This document shows positions 45,454 to 56,774 of a stretch of 64,000 nt of DNA, in pieces. The notes under the pieces were generated by a model that saw nothing but the letters and a program-made list of their open reading frames with translations, was not told the origin of the DNA and did no database searches. The translations under genes were made by a program, and so were the position numbers. Within the stretch, counting starts at the first letter, position 1. The number at the start of each line of letters is the position of its first letter. This DNA comes from Rebecca billardiae RCC1528 (lineage: Eukaryota; Haptophyta): the NCBI GenBank assembly GCA_965240325.2, contig OZ251236.1:1302001-1366000 (forward strand), given 5' to 3'.

Positions 45454-48346
45454 CTACGCCTGACGACGACCGACTGCGGCGATGAGGATCAGGCGGCGGC
45501 GGACTTCCAGTGACGACGACGACATCATGCTGATATGCGCGCGGCGCGCCTGCTGCGGTGACGGGCTATGAGCGGGCACGTCAAAGCAGGGCTGGCGTCG
45601 TCAGCACGGAATAGCGTATATCACGGATCGCGCCACAGTGCAAGAAAACGACCCAACTTGCCCCATTTAGCTGTCCGCACCACTAGTCGAGTCATCGAAA
45701 AATTCTGAAGCGGCGCGCCTAAATTCGGCGCACCATAGGCGCGTCGAATCGTGGCACAGAGCTTGGTAGCAGGCCACGCCTGAGCGCGCTGCGCGCGCCG
45801 ACGCGCGCTCGGCGCGGGCAAAAAATCATGTGCCGTTGGCACTACGCAGCCCCGCGCAGCGCTGTGGTCGAGCTCGGCGGCGGCGAAAGCGGGCGGGCGC
45901 GCACGGCGGTGCCCGTGCGCGCTGCTCCGAGTGCAGCTGCGGCCACCCCGGCGGCATGCCACCGGTCGAGGTCACGAACCCCGATTTTTCCGGAAAATGC
46001 AGAGCAACGGTGCCCGAGCGCGCCCGAGCTCGCGGCAGCACAGTCTCCTGGCGGCTGCGCCTCGTGAAGCCACGCCACGCGGGGCGCTGGCGTGCGCGTG
46101 GCCTGCGCCCACCGTGCGCTGCCCGATCATGGCCGTCGACCGCTCCGAGCGCCTCACCACGCGTGCTCGGGCCCGCCGGCACTGACGCCCGAGCACGGTG
46201 CCGGCAGCGCACGCAGGCGGGCGTCGGAGAAAACACGCCGGCCGAACGAGCTTGCAGCGTCCGCCGTGACGCCAACGGCTGCGGACGACGTGCGCGCCAC
46301 CTCGGCGCCGGTCGCCCAGCCCTTGCGCGGCGGCGCGGGCTCGCTCGTTCGCCGCCATCAGCTGCGCGCGCGCAGCCCGATCACTGCCCGCTGGCTGTGT
46401 TGTCGAGCAGCAGCGGCATGCCACGCGCACTGCCGGACATTGAGCCACAGCGCGAGCACGCGCCTCGTCTGGCACGCGCGAGCACTCAGCACCGTGCGTG
46501 GCCACCATGACGCGCCCATCTGTGCCAGCAGCGATGAGCACGCCGCCGTTCAGCTCGCATCGGGCTCGCTCGCGACGCAGCAACGCGCGGCCGCAGCGGC
46601 AGCAGCGGCGCCGTCGAGCACGCGCGGCAAACAAATCTGCAGCGCGGGCAAGTCGACGGTCTGGCAGATGCGCGATCACGCCACAGCAGGCTGGAAGAGC
46701 CCGCCCGAGCTGCAGCATGCCGTAGGTGCTGCCCCAAGCTCTCGACTGCCCGTAAGCGGCGGCATGTGCGGCGGCGCCGGCGGCGGCCATGCTGCCCCGC
46801 GGTTGCGCGCAGCGGGGCGCCGCCGGCACCTCCGCGGTGAAGCGCACAGCGCTCGAGCCCACGGGGGCTGGCGACCGTCAAACCGACACCCCATGACGCG
46901 GGGCTGCGTGCGCCAGCTGCGCGCACTCCGTGGGCCCACCTAGCCCGCTCGAGCAGCTCGCCTTGGGTGCGCGCAGCGGCTCGAGCACACTGGTATGCGA
47001 CGCCTGCCGTGCCGCTGCCGCCGAGCATGTGCGGCCGACGGTCACGCAGCACGGGCGACTCGACGGCGGCGAGCAGGCGCGACGGCCTCGCCGCGCCGCG
47101 CTAGAGCCTGCCCGAGCTGCAGCACGCCGTAGGAGCAGCCCAGCGCCCTCCTCCGCCCTCCAGCTTCGGCGCGCGCAGCAGGCCCGCCGGCGGCCATGCT
47201 CAGATGCTGGCGTGCCCAACAAGCAGGAAGAAGATGGGCGCGGCCGGCCGCGCCGTCGCAAAGCGCGCAGAACTCGAGCTCGGGGTGGCGGACGGCCGCC
47301 AAACTGGCGCCGCAGGACGTGGCACTGCGTGCGTCAGCTGCGCGCACCCGCTGCGCCCGCGTAGCCCGTGCGAGCGCCGCGCCTCGGGCACACGCAGCGG
47401 CTCGACAAAGCCACGGCAGTAGTGCTGTGCGCCCTGTCCGTGATCAGTCTCAGCTCTGAGGCACGCGCTCAGGAGGGCTGCGGCCGGCCGAGCGCGATCT
47501 GCGCGGACGGTACAGCCTGGCGGCTCATGCCAGCCAGCCCAAAGCCCGCTCCGCCATCCGCGTCATGGCGCTCCAGCCTCTCGCGTGCTGCGCTGCAGCC
47601 GCGCTCGGCTGAAGACGTCGCCGAGTCCGCCGGGCACGCCGGCTGAGCAGTGGCAGCCAGGCGAAGCGTCGTCGCGGGCGAGGCTGCGCTGGGTGATGCG
47701 GCTCGGGTCGGTGGGCAAGTCGCACCCCGCCGTCGGTCGCCTCCACGCCCCCGGCTCGCTCGAGGTCAAAGTCAACTGCGCGACGCGGAGCGTTCGCGGG
47801 CGCGCCGCGGGCGTGGCGCGGTGTACGCGTGGATACAAGCAGCCTCCCACGGATACTCAGGAGGGTGAGACGCACCGCCAGCGGCACCAGCACACAGTTG
47901 CACCCCACAAGACACACCTGCCGTGTCGACTGAAGCATCAGGCTCGGGCGCAACCGCGCGCGGCGCATGCGGGCCGCGGCGCGCTCGCACCGCGCGCGCC
48001 GTGAGGGCGAAAGGAGAGCACCCGTCAGGGCGGCGAGGAACTTGCCCAGCGCCACGCGTAAGACGACCCCAGCCCGCGTCGACGCATAGTCGGGTCCGCG
48101 AGCAGCCTCGTCGGTCTTCGCGGAGTAGGTCGCGCCGCGAGCGAGGCAGCCCGCTCGTTTGTCCTCCGTCGCCGCAAAGTCGCCCGCTCCGCGGCGAGCT
48201 TCCACTGTCCGGCCGAGACGGGATTCGCTGACGGAGTAGCGGACCGTCCGAATGGTCACGGAAAATTCCAATCCGGCACTGTGGCGGCCCTACCGCAGTA
48301 GTCGTAATATAGGACACTGTAGCGCGCAGTATACCGCTACGTCGTA

Positions 48347-48389
<43 letters not shown>

Positions 48390-48641
48390 TAACTGAGACT
48401 GATGCTTAATATATATATATATATATATACCATAGCGGAGCCTACGCCTACGGCCTGTCGGCCTCCGAGCGGGCGCCACCAATTACGAATCATACTATAC
48501 AGCGCGCGGCCCTTCCCGAGGACCCCTTCCCGAGGTGAGGCCCGACCGACGCGGCGACCCGGTCCCGCGCCGTGAGACCGAGAGTACTCACCAGCTGCGA
48601 GCAGATACTGCTGCTGAGAGCGGGTTAGCCACGCGGTACTC
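45454..48641. repeat. Gene-free, repeat-rich region with degenerate ~420-bp units and TA microsatellites
   Basis: Two diverged direct units of about 420 bp occupy roughly 46650-47480. Both carry GCCCGAGCTGCAGCA[TC]GCCGTAGG (46698 and 47110) and CTGCGTGCG[CT]CAGCTGCGCGCA (46906 and 47329). The second unit continues into a sequence repeated at 61.3 kb. TA microsatellites lie at about 48350-48387 and 48408-48430. Open frames on both strands lack ATG starts or family motifs. I see no supported gene. Confidence 0.5.
47325..47705 (+). repeat. Dispersed repeat, copy 1 (partner at 61.3 kb)
   Basis: It shares long stretches with 61306-61722 in the same orientation, for example GTGATCAGTCTCAGCTCTGA, AGGAGGGCTGCGGCCGG, GCTGCGCTGGGTGATGCGGCT and several in between. 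Scattered substitutions and small indels indicate an old duplication or a mobile-element family. Confidence 0.8.
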
Positions 48642-49154
48642 CTACTTGGTAGGGGCTTCCTCGTCGCCTCCGATGAGCCGCTTGAAGAAGGGCGTCAGCG
48701 CGAGCGCAATGCCCAGCCGGATGGGCTGCAGGAAGCCGCCGAATGTCACAAATGTGCCGATGAATGCGGCTGTCGTCGCGCGCGCCTCCTCTGTGAAGAC
48801 GTTGAGCTCCCACACGCCCGTCTGCTGGTGGGCGGCGATAATCGACAGGGGTATGCTGCTGAACCAAAACGTGCCCTCGACGACCGTCAGCGAGACGATG
48901 CCCGCCGGGCCCGACTCCTTGATCTGCTCGAGCAGGTTTGGGCCACCCTTGTCTGCGCTCTCGTCGTCGCTCTTCCCGGCCATCGCGCTGATCACGACGG
49001 AGCGCCCGATGGCGACAGTAGACGCTCGTCGATGCGCGACAAGCCCAGTCCGTGCGTGCTGCGCAGCGAGGCACGGGGCAACGCCGGCTGCGCACACGGC
49101 CAGCAACATCCGCGCCATCGTCATCGTTGTAGTCGATGGCCGCGCCCGCATCAT
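48642..49154 (-). CDS. Small membrane protein with signal-type leader, possibly plastid, DUF1279/FAM210-like
   Basis: Intronless, 170 residues from tandem ATGs at 49154/49151; ATGs a few codons further in could also serve. The N-terminus contains MTMARMLLAVCAAGVAPCLAAQ, a signal-peptide-like hydrophobic segment, then a basic, Ser/Arg-rich stretch (ARTGLVAHRRASTVAIGRS) as in complex-plastid leaders. Two hydrophobic helices follow: GIVSLTVVEGTFWFSSIPLS and AFIGTFVTFGGFL. The second leads into QPIRLGIALALTPFFKRLIG, which resembles the conserved 'P.R...ALTP' ending of DUF1279/FAM210 proteins. That family link is tentative, and the molecular role is unknown. The gene is head-to-head with the kinase gene, 239 bp apart. 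Confidence 0.55.
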   Translation of the reverse strand: MMRARPSTTTMTMARMLLAVCAAGVAPCLAAQHARTGLVAHRRASTVAIGRSVVISAMAGKSDDESADKGGPNLLEQIKESGPAGIVSLTVVEGTFWFSSIPLSIIAAHQQTGVWELNVFTEEARATTAAFIGTFVTFGGFLQPIRLGIALALTPFFKRLIGGDEEAPTK

Positions 49155-49393
49155 CGCTAATTATGCGCGCAAGCACCTCGACGATAAAAAAATGATCGAT
49201 TTTTCGATGTAGTCCGGATCAGAGTATCGCGGAGTCCGGAAGTTTACCCACATGCATTGACAACGGAGGCTGCCCACAAAGCGAGAGTCAAGATCTGAAT
49301 CTCGTCTCCGGCAGTTTGAGTTTCCATTTTCGTCGTCCTCGTTTGAGCTTGCTGCAGCAGCAGGCCGAGGAAGAGGCTGGCGGCTGCGCGAGC
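49155..49393. promoter_or_regulatory. Short bidirectional promoter region
   Basis: 239 bp separate two divergent start codons. An A/T-rich patch (GATAAAAAAATGATCGAT, about 49182-49200, followed by TTTTCGAT) is the only AT-rich element and could serve as a core promoter for the minus-strand gene. Confidence 0.3.
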
Positions 49394-51693
49394 ATGAGTC
49401 TGAGTAGCATCAAGGACTTCCAGCTGAAGAAGTTCCTCGGCAAGGGGGTGAGCCGCGTGCCTGCACGCAGCTCGGACTGCGCGCACGCGCGCACCACCGC
49501 TCTGCCTGCGCGTGGGCGGCGCACGGCTGACGCGAGCGCGCGCATCCGCGCGGCGGCGCCTGCGCGCAGTCCTATGGCTCGGTGTACATGGCTGTGCGGC
49601 AGTCCGACAAGAAGCAGTGCGTCGCTTGCGATCGAGCCGCCATGCACCGTCACGTGCGGCACGCCAGCCCGAGCCCGACGCCTGACACCCTCCGGCGGTG
49701 CGCTCCTCCGCGCGGCGCGTGGCGCGCAGGTACGCGATCAAGAAGGTGGACACGCGCAGGATGAACACGAAGGAGCGGCAGGAGGCGGTGAACGAGATCC
49801 GCGTGCTCGCGTCGGTGGGCGGACCCTTCAACATCCGCTTCCTCGAGGCCTTCGTCGACGCCGACGTGCTCTACATCGTGACCGAGTTTGCGGGCCACGG
49901 CGATCTGTTTGCCTGGCTCAAGGCGCGCAAGGGGAAGGGCGTGCTCAAGGAGGCGACGGTGTGGTCCTTCTTCCTGCAGATGTGCCACGGGCTGCACTCG
50001 CTGCACGACAAGAACATCCTCCACCGCGACCTCAAGTCGGCCAACGTCTTCATGATGTCCGACAAGCACATCAAGCTGGGCGACTTTGGCGTGGCCAAGG
50101 TGCTCAAGTCGGACGACGCGCTCGCGCGCACGCAGGTGGGCACGCCGTACTACGTCGCGCCGGAGGTGTGGAAGAACAAGCCGTACAACAACAAGTGCGA
50201 CGTGTGGTCGCTCGGCTGCCTCCTCTACGAGCTCCTCACCTTCCGCCCGCCCTTCGACTCCAACTCGATGGACGGGCTCGCGCGCAAGGTGATGCGCGGC
50301 CGCTTTGACCCGATCCCCGCCACCTACTCGGCAGACATGAAGGTGCGTGCGGGGCGCGCGCGCGGGGGAGGCAGCCGCGCCGCCGGCGGCGGGCCGCGCG
50401 CCGCGCGCGCGTGCTCCCTCGTGCGCTCACGCGCGGACCGCGCCGCCCGCCGCGCAGGCGCTCGTCGCCAAGGTGCTCGTCGTCGAGCAGAAGCTGCGGC
50501 CTTCGGTCGAGCAGATCCTGGCGGACCCGATCGTGCAGAGGCACATGGGCGCGCTGCCCGCGCTCGATGGCGAGCAGCCGCCGCTCGGCGAGGAGGTGGA
50601 CATCATGCGCACGATCCTGGTGCCGCGCAAGTTCAACGACCTCAAGAGGAACCTGCCGCCCTCGCGCTACGAGACACCGCTCAACACCGACCGGCTCGCG
50701 CCGCCGCCGGGCGGCAAGCCGCCCGCGCACGCTCCGCCGCCGGGCGCAGGCGCGCCGCCGCCCTCGGCGCTCGTACACGCCGCCGAATCCAGGCTGGCCG
50801 GGCCGCCTCCGTCGAAGCGCGCGGGCGCGCCGGATGTTGTCATGCGCCGGCCACCCGTCGCCCCGCCGAGCGCCGCCGGGCCCCACGTGCCCAAGCCGCC
50901 GACGAGCGGCGCGCCGCAGCCGGGCCGGCCGCAGCGCATTGGCATGGACGGACGGCCCGCGGCGGCGGCGGGCGCGCCGCCGCAGCAGCCGACCGCCGTG
51001 AGGCGCCCGACGCAGCAGACAGCCGCGCACGAGCCGCCGACGACCTCCGCGGCGGCGAGCGCCGCGCCGACCGTCGCGCACGACCCGGCCGCCGCCGGCG
51101 CCGCCGCGGGCGCGCACGACGCGGCCGCGCTCGCGAGGCGGCAGCAGCTGCGGCAGCAGCAGGTGGCCGAGCAGCAGGCGCAGGGGCGCGGGCTGCCGAC
51201 CGTTTTCAAGCACGCGCCCTCCGAGGTGCGCGCGCGCGCGCGCCGCCGCGCGCGCGCCCCCGCTCGCGCCGCGCGGCTGTGTGCTCACGCCCAGCCCCGT
51301 CCCTCGCGTCCGCCGCCTCGCGCGGCGCAGGTGCCCCCGTCGCACGCGCGCAGGCCGCAGGAGAGGCTGCCTGGTGTGCCGCCGACTGGCGCGGGCGCGG
51401 CGGCGTACGGCGGCGCGCCCGCCGGCTCGCAGCTGCGCGTCGTGCGGCACGGGCAGCACGGGCACGGCGGCGCGCGGCCGGAGGTGGCGATCTACCACCC
51501 GGGCCAGCCGGTGGCCGTGCGCTCTCGGTACGCGCAGCAGCGGCTGCCCGAGTACAACCCGATCACACACCAGCGCAACTACCACGCCGCGCCCTACGGC
51601 GGCGGCGGGTACGGCGGCGCTTACGCCGGCGCCGGCGCCGGCGGGTACGCGCAGCGCCCGGTCGTGGTGTCGGCGCGCCCGCAATGGCGCTGA
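49394..51693 (+). CDS. NEK-like protein kinase
   Basis: Five exons: 49394-49447, 49570-49616, 49730-50342, 50458-51225 and 51331-51693, encoding 614 residues. All junctions are GT-AG and frame-consistent. The kinase core is complete: LGKGSYGSV (glycine loop, 15-23), YAIKK with Lys 38, HRDLKSANVF (Asp 134), GDFGVAK (Asp 152), TQVGTPYYVAPE activation segment, and DVWSLGCLLYELLTFRPPF. The EFAGHGDLFAWLK hinge region and overall pattern fit the NIMA-related (NEK) family, Ser/Thr kinases that often act at basal bodies, cilia and in mitosis. The tail is Pro/Ala/Gln-rich with a short coiled segment (ARRQQLRQQQVAEQQAQ) and a Gly/Tyr-rich end. The last intron (105 bp) is in frame and stop-free, so a retained form would add 35 residues. 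Confidence 0.85.
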
Positions 51694-51851
51694 TGGTGTG
51701 GCGATGTTGACGCGATCGAGGCTGGTGCGTGCCCGGACGCGGTCACGCCTCACGGCCTTGACGCCTTGCGACGCCACAGCTGCCTTGTGCTCGCGGCGGG
51801 CGATGCCGTCACGACGATTCGATGCGTCGACGACCGCCGCGAGGACCGTCC

Positions 51852-52363
51852 TACAGGCAATCGCGGGCAATAAGGAGCTGTCACGTTAAGAAACTGGGGC
51901 TTGCTATCTGCGGATCTGGCCTAGAAACTGAGGCTAGCGATTGGCTGGTTCGCTATACGCATAGTCACACTAAGAAACCGGGACTACGTCGTCCCGGCTG
52001 ACGAGTGGTCCGCCGAGGGGCGAGGCGCAGTCGGCCCGTCGGGGACGCGGCGCGCGGCCCGACTACGAGTACAGGCCAAGTCCCGACTTCTCCTGATGAC
52101 TGACTCCTGGCCAGTGCACCGCAGCATCCATGCAACATCATGATGCCAGATTTGCTCCAAAAAGGCCCAAAAGATTCGTCGGACTCGCCGGCCGGGCCTA
52201 AAGACTCAGCCGGGGGCTCTGCCCCCCTGCGCCCCCCGCGCCTGCGCGGCGGGCGGACCTAGCTAAGAAACTGAGACTCCGTAGGCGCTCGGGCTACCGA
52301 ACGGCTAAGAAACCGAGGCTAGCCGTGAGATCTCTGACTTCTTATTGCCCGCGATTGCCTGTA
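51852..52363. mobile_element. MITE-like element with 23-bp perfect terminal inverted repeats
   Basis: A 23-bp sequence at 51852-51874 (core GGCAATCGCGGGCAATAAG) is repeated as its exact reverse complement at 52341-52363, bounding 512 bp. The inside has no ORF of note but carries five same-direction copies of TAAGAAACYGRGRCT (51887, 51922 partial, 51971, 52264 and 52306). A non-autonomous DNA transposon is the simplest reading. A target-site duplication is not obvious. Confidence 0.55.
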
Positions 52364-52714
52364 CTCCTAAGTGATCAGCACTCATCAGAGTCACTGTTAC
52401 GAGTATGAGACTCATCCGGGGGCCGCCGGCGACGCCGCCCCGCGACGCGTTCGGTCGCGCCGGTCGTAGTCTGTCAATGTCATCGTATTCGTAGTGTAAT
52501 TATTAAATAATATTATTATTAATAATTATATTCGCGTATATATTGTCTATTGAGTCATCATCGCCGTGGCGACGTGCCGCCAGTCGTCGTCGACTCGAGT
52601 GAGCAGACCGCATCGTATATATATATCATATCAGTAGTCGATCGTCATCATCTTATAGCAGTACGACGACTAGCTTACACTACGACTGTTAGGACTTAGG
52701 ATCCCATGGATGCG
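52364..52714. other. AT-richer intergenic segment
   Basis: No gene seen. It contains an AATAATTATT-type stretch at 52497-52530 and TA dinucleotides near 52614-52630. It lies 3' of the minus-strand membrane-protein gene. Confidence 0.4.
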
Positions 52715-54521
52715 CTACAAGGACATCCGAAAGCTCTGGCTGACGACCCACGGCTCCTCCTCCTCCTCGGCCGCTGTGGAGAGGATCGACTCGTGCAGCG
52801 CGCTGCCAGGCGCGCCCACGGGCGCGCGATGCCACGAGCTGCCGCGCGACGACGACGCTGCGCGTGAGCTCGGCGTGCCGCTCGCTCGGCTGGGCGTGCG
52901 CGCACGGAAGGTGGAGTGGCGGGCGGCCATGGCGGCGAGCGCGGTGAAGAGCGCGCCGCAGACGAAGCCGACGAGCGACTCGCTCGCCGCCCAGCTGCCG
53001 CCCTCGTGCTGCGGCGCCGCGCGGAGCAGGGGCACGCTCACGAGCGAGCGCTCCTCGTCCGCGCCCAGATTGCGCAGCGTCGGCTTCGCCGGGCTGCCCA
53101 CCGCGATGAAGCCGACCGAGGCGCGCGGCGAGGCGAGCCCGGAGTGCCACGCGCGCTCTGAGTGCTCGTTGAGCCGCACGATGTACTTCTGCCCCGAGGA
53201 GCCCACGACGTCCGCTGCGGGCGCGCAGGGCGGCGAGGCGCGGGGCGCGCGTGGGAGGGGGCGTTGCGCGTGAGCCCCGCCGCTCCGATCGTCGCGGGCC
53301 CTGCGCGCGCGCTCACACGCCGAGCGCGCGCGCAGGGCGGGCGGGCGTGAGCGTGCGCGCGTGCGCCGCGCGTGTGCGCGCACCGTTCCACAGCTGCAGG
53401 ATGTATGCGTGCGAGTGGCCAAAGTCGAGCTCGAAGACGTCGCCCACGTTCCACGGGGAGACCTGCACGTTGCCGAGGAAGCCGCCGGGCCACGCCGCGT
53501 ACGAGGCGTACTGCAGCACGCGCCCGTCCGCGGCGTCCGCGCGCTGCGCGCCGCCGCGGGCGGCGGGCTGCGCGTCGTCGAGCAGAGCGCCGTACCCAGT
53601 CGTGAGCACGGGCGGCTGCGCGCGCCCTCGCGCGACCCAGCGGAAGGCGCCCGAGCCCGACGGCGCCGAGAGCGGGCGCGCGAGGCGCCCCGGCTGCACG
53701 TCGCCCGCGCCACCGCCCGCGCCCAGAGGCCCCTCGTGCAGCCGCACCAGGTACTCGCGCGCGCCGCCGGCCTCGCCCTTGCCGGTGATGAGCTCAAACG
53801 CGGTGAGCTGCACGCCCGAGCCAAAGATGGCGTCCGCGCCCCACAGCCGCTCGATCGCCACGTCGGTGCCGGTGTAGTTGAGGCTGAAGACGGCGCCCGG
53901 CACCCACGGCTCGACGTGCACCACGCCGACGAAGCCGCCGTCCAGCTGCTCCGCCGTCTCGTACCGGAGCGTGAAGTTGGTGCCGTGCCAGCCCGTGACC
54001 AGCACCTCCTGCGGCAGCAGCGCGGTCGCGGCCGGCGCCGCGCCCACCGGCTGCGCGGGCGCGGCGGGCTGCGCGGTGCGAGCTTTGCCGCCGCCGCTCG
54101 AGCCATCGTCGGCGCCAGAGCTCGACGTGCTGGGCACGTACTGCTGCCAGTCGCCCGCAGTTGACGCGACGCTTGCAGCGCCGTTGCGCGCGCCCGCCGC
54201 GGCCCCGCCATGGTGGCCGTGGCTGCCAGCGTGGTCGGTGCTGTCGTGGTCGTGGTCATGGTCATGGTCATGGCCCCGTCGACCATGCGCGTGCGTGCTC
54301 CACTCGAGCCATCGCGCTGAGAAGTCGCCCGATCGGCGCCACTGCTGCCAGCCGTTTGGGCTGGCGGCGCCTTCGCGCTCGTCGTCCCGCACTTGAAACA
54401 CCCGCGCGCGAACGTCGGCTGGCATGCGCTGCCACATGTTCGCTCGCACCTCGTCGGGGAGGTATCTCAGCCAGTCCGGCTGCGCCAGCACGGCGAGCGC
54501 CAGCAGGCGCGCCCCGAGCAT
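52715..54521 (-). CDS. Single-pass membrane protein with two CBM2-like repeats and a His/Asp-rich segment
   Basis: Two exons, 53384-54521 and 52715-53214 (intron 53215-53383, GTGCG donor, phase 1), encode 545 residues. Start chosen at the ATG at 54521; the upstream extension relies on TTG. MLGARLLALAVLA is a signal peptide. Next come DWLRYLPDEVRANMWQRMP, a segment rich in alternating His and Asp (GHDHDHDHDHD...GSHGHHGG), and two internal repeats: GGFVGVVHVEPWVPGAVFSL...LWGAD (near 195) and GGFLGNVQVSPWNVGDVFEL...LWNAD (near 345). The W..GF..V.V..W..G..F.L.....I..LW.A pattern resembles carbohydrate-binding module family 2. A hydrophobic helix (LVGFVCGALFTALAAMA, about 456-475) is followed by a Ser/Arg-rich cytosolic tail. 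Likely a cell-surface glycan-binding receptor or scale/wall protein; function inferred. Confidence 0.65.
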
Positions 54522-54922
54522 CGCGATCCTCCGCGGAGGACGATGCGGACCCAACTTCGGACGAGACGTCTCTCGCGTCCCGTTTCGTCGCGATATATCC
54601 CCAAGTATTTCCGCGGCAAATAGCCAAATAGGCCGGTACGGCCGTACGGGTACGTGCGCGAACTTTTAATTTTCCCTTCGATTGCCAGTTCGGGGCTTCT
54701 CTCGGCTTGACGACGTCGAAAGACAGGCCCCTCACAGTATTACAATAATCAGTGGAGGCCGGTTCCGCGGCTGACGCTTGGCGGCCTCATTCTTGATCAT
54801 CAGCATGGCGACTTTGGCCACGCCGACGAGTGGCCTGGCCGCTGGCGCCGCCCGGCTGGCCAGCTCTCCAGCAAGGGGTGGCGTGGTCAGAGCGGGCGCT
54901 ATCCGGCCTTGTCGGGATCCTC
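54522..54922. other. Intergenic region between two minus-strand genes
   Basis: About 400 bp. It should hold the promoter of the CBM2-like gene and the 3' UTR of the transporter. No motif or repeat seen. Confidence 0.3.
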
Positions 54923-56346
54923 CTACGCCCTCGTGTCGCGCTGCGCCGGCGTCGCGCGGGGAGGCTCGACTGACAATGACTCGGCGCCTGAGGCGGCCTT
55001 CGTCGGCACACACTCACTCAGCTTGCCAGGCACCGGATCCGTGTCGCCCGACAGGATGACAAAGGTGGTCAACGAGGCGGCGATGACAAATGCGGCGCCG
55101 CCCACGGCGAAGGGGGCCCACGGCTGGAGCTCCCACAGCGCGACACTCACAATCGGCGCGACGCCAAACCCGACGGAGAACACGGCGCGCGCGATGCCAT
55201 TCACGGTGCCGACCGCGTTCTCGCCAAAGCGCTGCGCGTACGCGGACGACATCATGTTGAGCACGGTGAGGCACAGCGCGCCCGAGACGTAGTACACGGG
55301 ATAGATCGCGTAGGTGAGCACGAGGCTGGACTGGCCCACAGCCAGCACCGCGTTCGACATCGCCGCGATCGCAGCGAGCAGCACGACGGTGCGCAGCGCG
55401 CCCAGGAGGCCCAGCAGCGGCCGGATCAGCAGCAGGTTGTTCAGCTGCGCCACGCACGGCGGCGGAGGGCGGGGCGGCGGAGCGGAACGCGACGGGCGCT
55501 TGGCGGGCGCGTGAGCGCGCGCGTGCCAGCGGGGAGCAGCTCGGCGCGCGCGCGCGAGCCGGGCGCGTCTGCGCGGCGCACAATGTTCCACAATGCGGAG
55601 GCGAGGCTGAGGATGGCAATCTCGGCGGCGGTGGCGCCGTGCGCGCTCGCGAGGAGGACGCCGCCCAGCGAGTAGAACGAGCCGAGCAGCGCACCGGACG
55701 CGAAGAACTGCAGGCACGCCACCTGGAACTGCGGCCTGGCCGCCGTCGCGCGCACGCCGCGCGGCTCGCCTTTCACGTGCGCGGCCTCAGGCGAGACGAG
55801 CGCCCAGCAGCACGCGAGCGCGGAAGGGGCGGCCGACACGATGTTGGCGGCGAGCCAGCGCTCCGGGCCGAGCAGGCCGCCGCACGCGGCGCCGAGCAGC
55901 GCGCCGAGGTTGAACGACAGGCCCACGTGCGCAAAGTGCCGCCGGTACGTCTGGAGCGGCAGCCCGGTGGACACGTCCGCCACCCAGCTGATCGAGAGGG
56001 AGATCGGCGCGAAGAGGCCCACGCCGACGCGCGTCGCGAGGAGCAGCGCCGGAGTGCTCGCGAATGCGGTGGCGACGAAGAGCGCCGCGTCTGCTCCCAT
56101 CACCACCACGAGAGAGCGCCGCCGGCCAATGTAGTCCGAGAGCACGCCCCAGCCCAGCTGGCCGAGCACGACGGCGAGATATTGCCCGGAAAGCACGACG
56201 CCAACCCAGAAGGCGCTGACGCGGAAGGGCAGGAGGGGCGAGATGAGGCCGAGGCCGAACTGGTCGGCCGCGATGGCTGCCATGCCCAGGTAGGCCGACG
56301 GCTGGCGCCGAGGCGTGGCCGCCGTGGCGGAGGCAGGAGCGGCCAT
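54923..56346 (-). CDS. Major facilitator superfamily transporter
   Basis: Two exons, 55582-56346 and 54923-55444 (137-bp GT-AG intron, phase 0), encode 428 residues with about 12 hydrophobic helices. The helix 2-3 loop has WGVLSDYIGRRR (66-77), the MFS motif A, and helices follow at regular spacing (for example ALFVATAFASTPALLLATRVGVGLFAP and YAIYPVYYVSGALCLTVLNMM). It should move a small solute across a membrane, probably with protons, as in the drug/H+ antiporter branch; the substrate is unknown. The last helix ends at VIAASLTTFVILSG and a polar tail follows. There is no targeting leader. Divergent from the RTX-repeat gene. Confidence 0.8.
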
Positions 56347-56743
56347 CGTGATTCGTGACCTTTGGGGAGTTGGGGCTCATTTTCTGGCGATTATCTTGTG
56401 TGCGCCGCCAATGGTTTTTTTTGGACGAGAACTTTCGCCTCCTCGTCGTCGTCTCTTTTTCGTCAATGACTACGGGCAAGCACGGGCCCCTTCATAATTG
56501 TGATAATCAGACAGGTCACGGGACCGCTCTCGGTGTGTATTTAACTCCGTGGTCTGGATAAGTCTGTCTCTGATGAACGATTCTTCAATAAGTACTTTCA
56601 TTGTGTTGGCGGCATACCCTATATATAGAAAATTCTCATCGATGTTCCACGACCCGGGGCGTGGGCGCCGCCGCGTCGTCGTCGTCGTCAGGGCGGGTAA
56701 TCCGCCATTATACGCTGCGGTGCGTTAATCCCCGACTCCCCGA

Positions 56744-56774
<31 letters not shown>

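Noticed and set aside
45972-46862. 296-codon minus-strand frame in the gene-free region
   Set aside because: It opens with GTG instead of ATG, has no domain, and overlaps degenerate repeats.
47525-48271. 248-codon minus-strand frame
   Set aside because: It opens with TTG, overlaps the dispersed repeat and shows no family motif.
48535-49212. 225-codon plus-strand frame
   Set aside because: It is antisense to the small membrane protein, whose minus frame has a signal peptide and two membrane helices.
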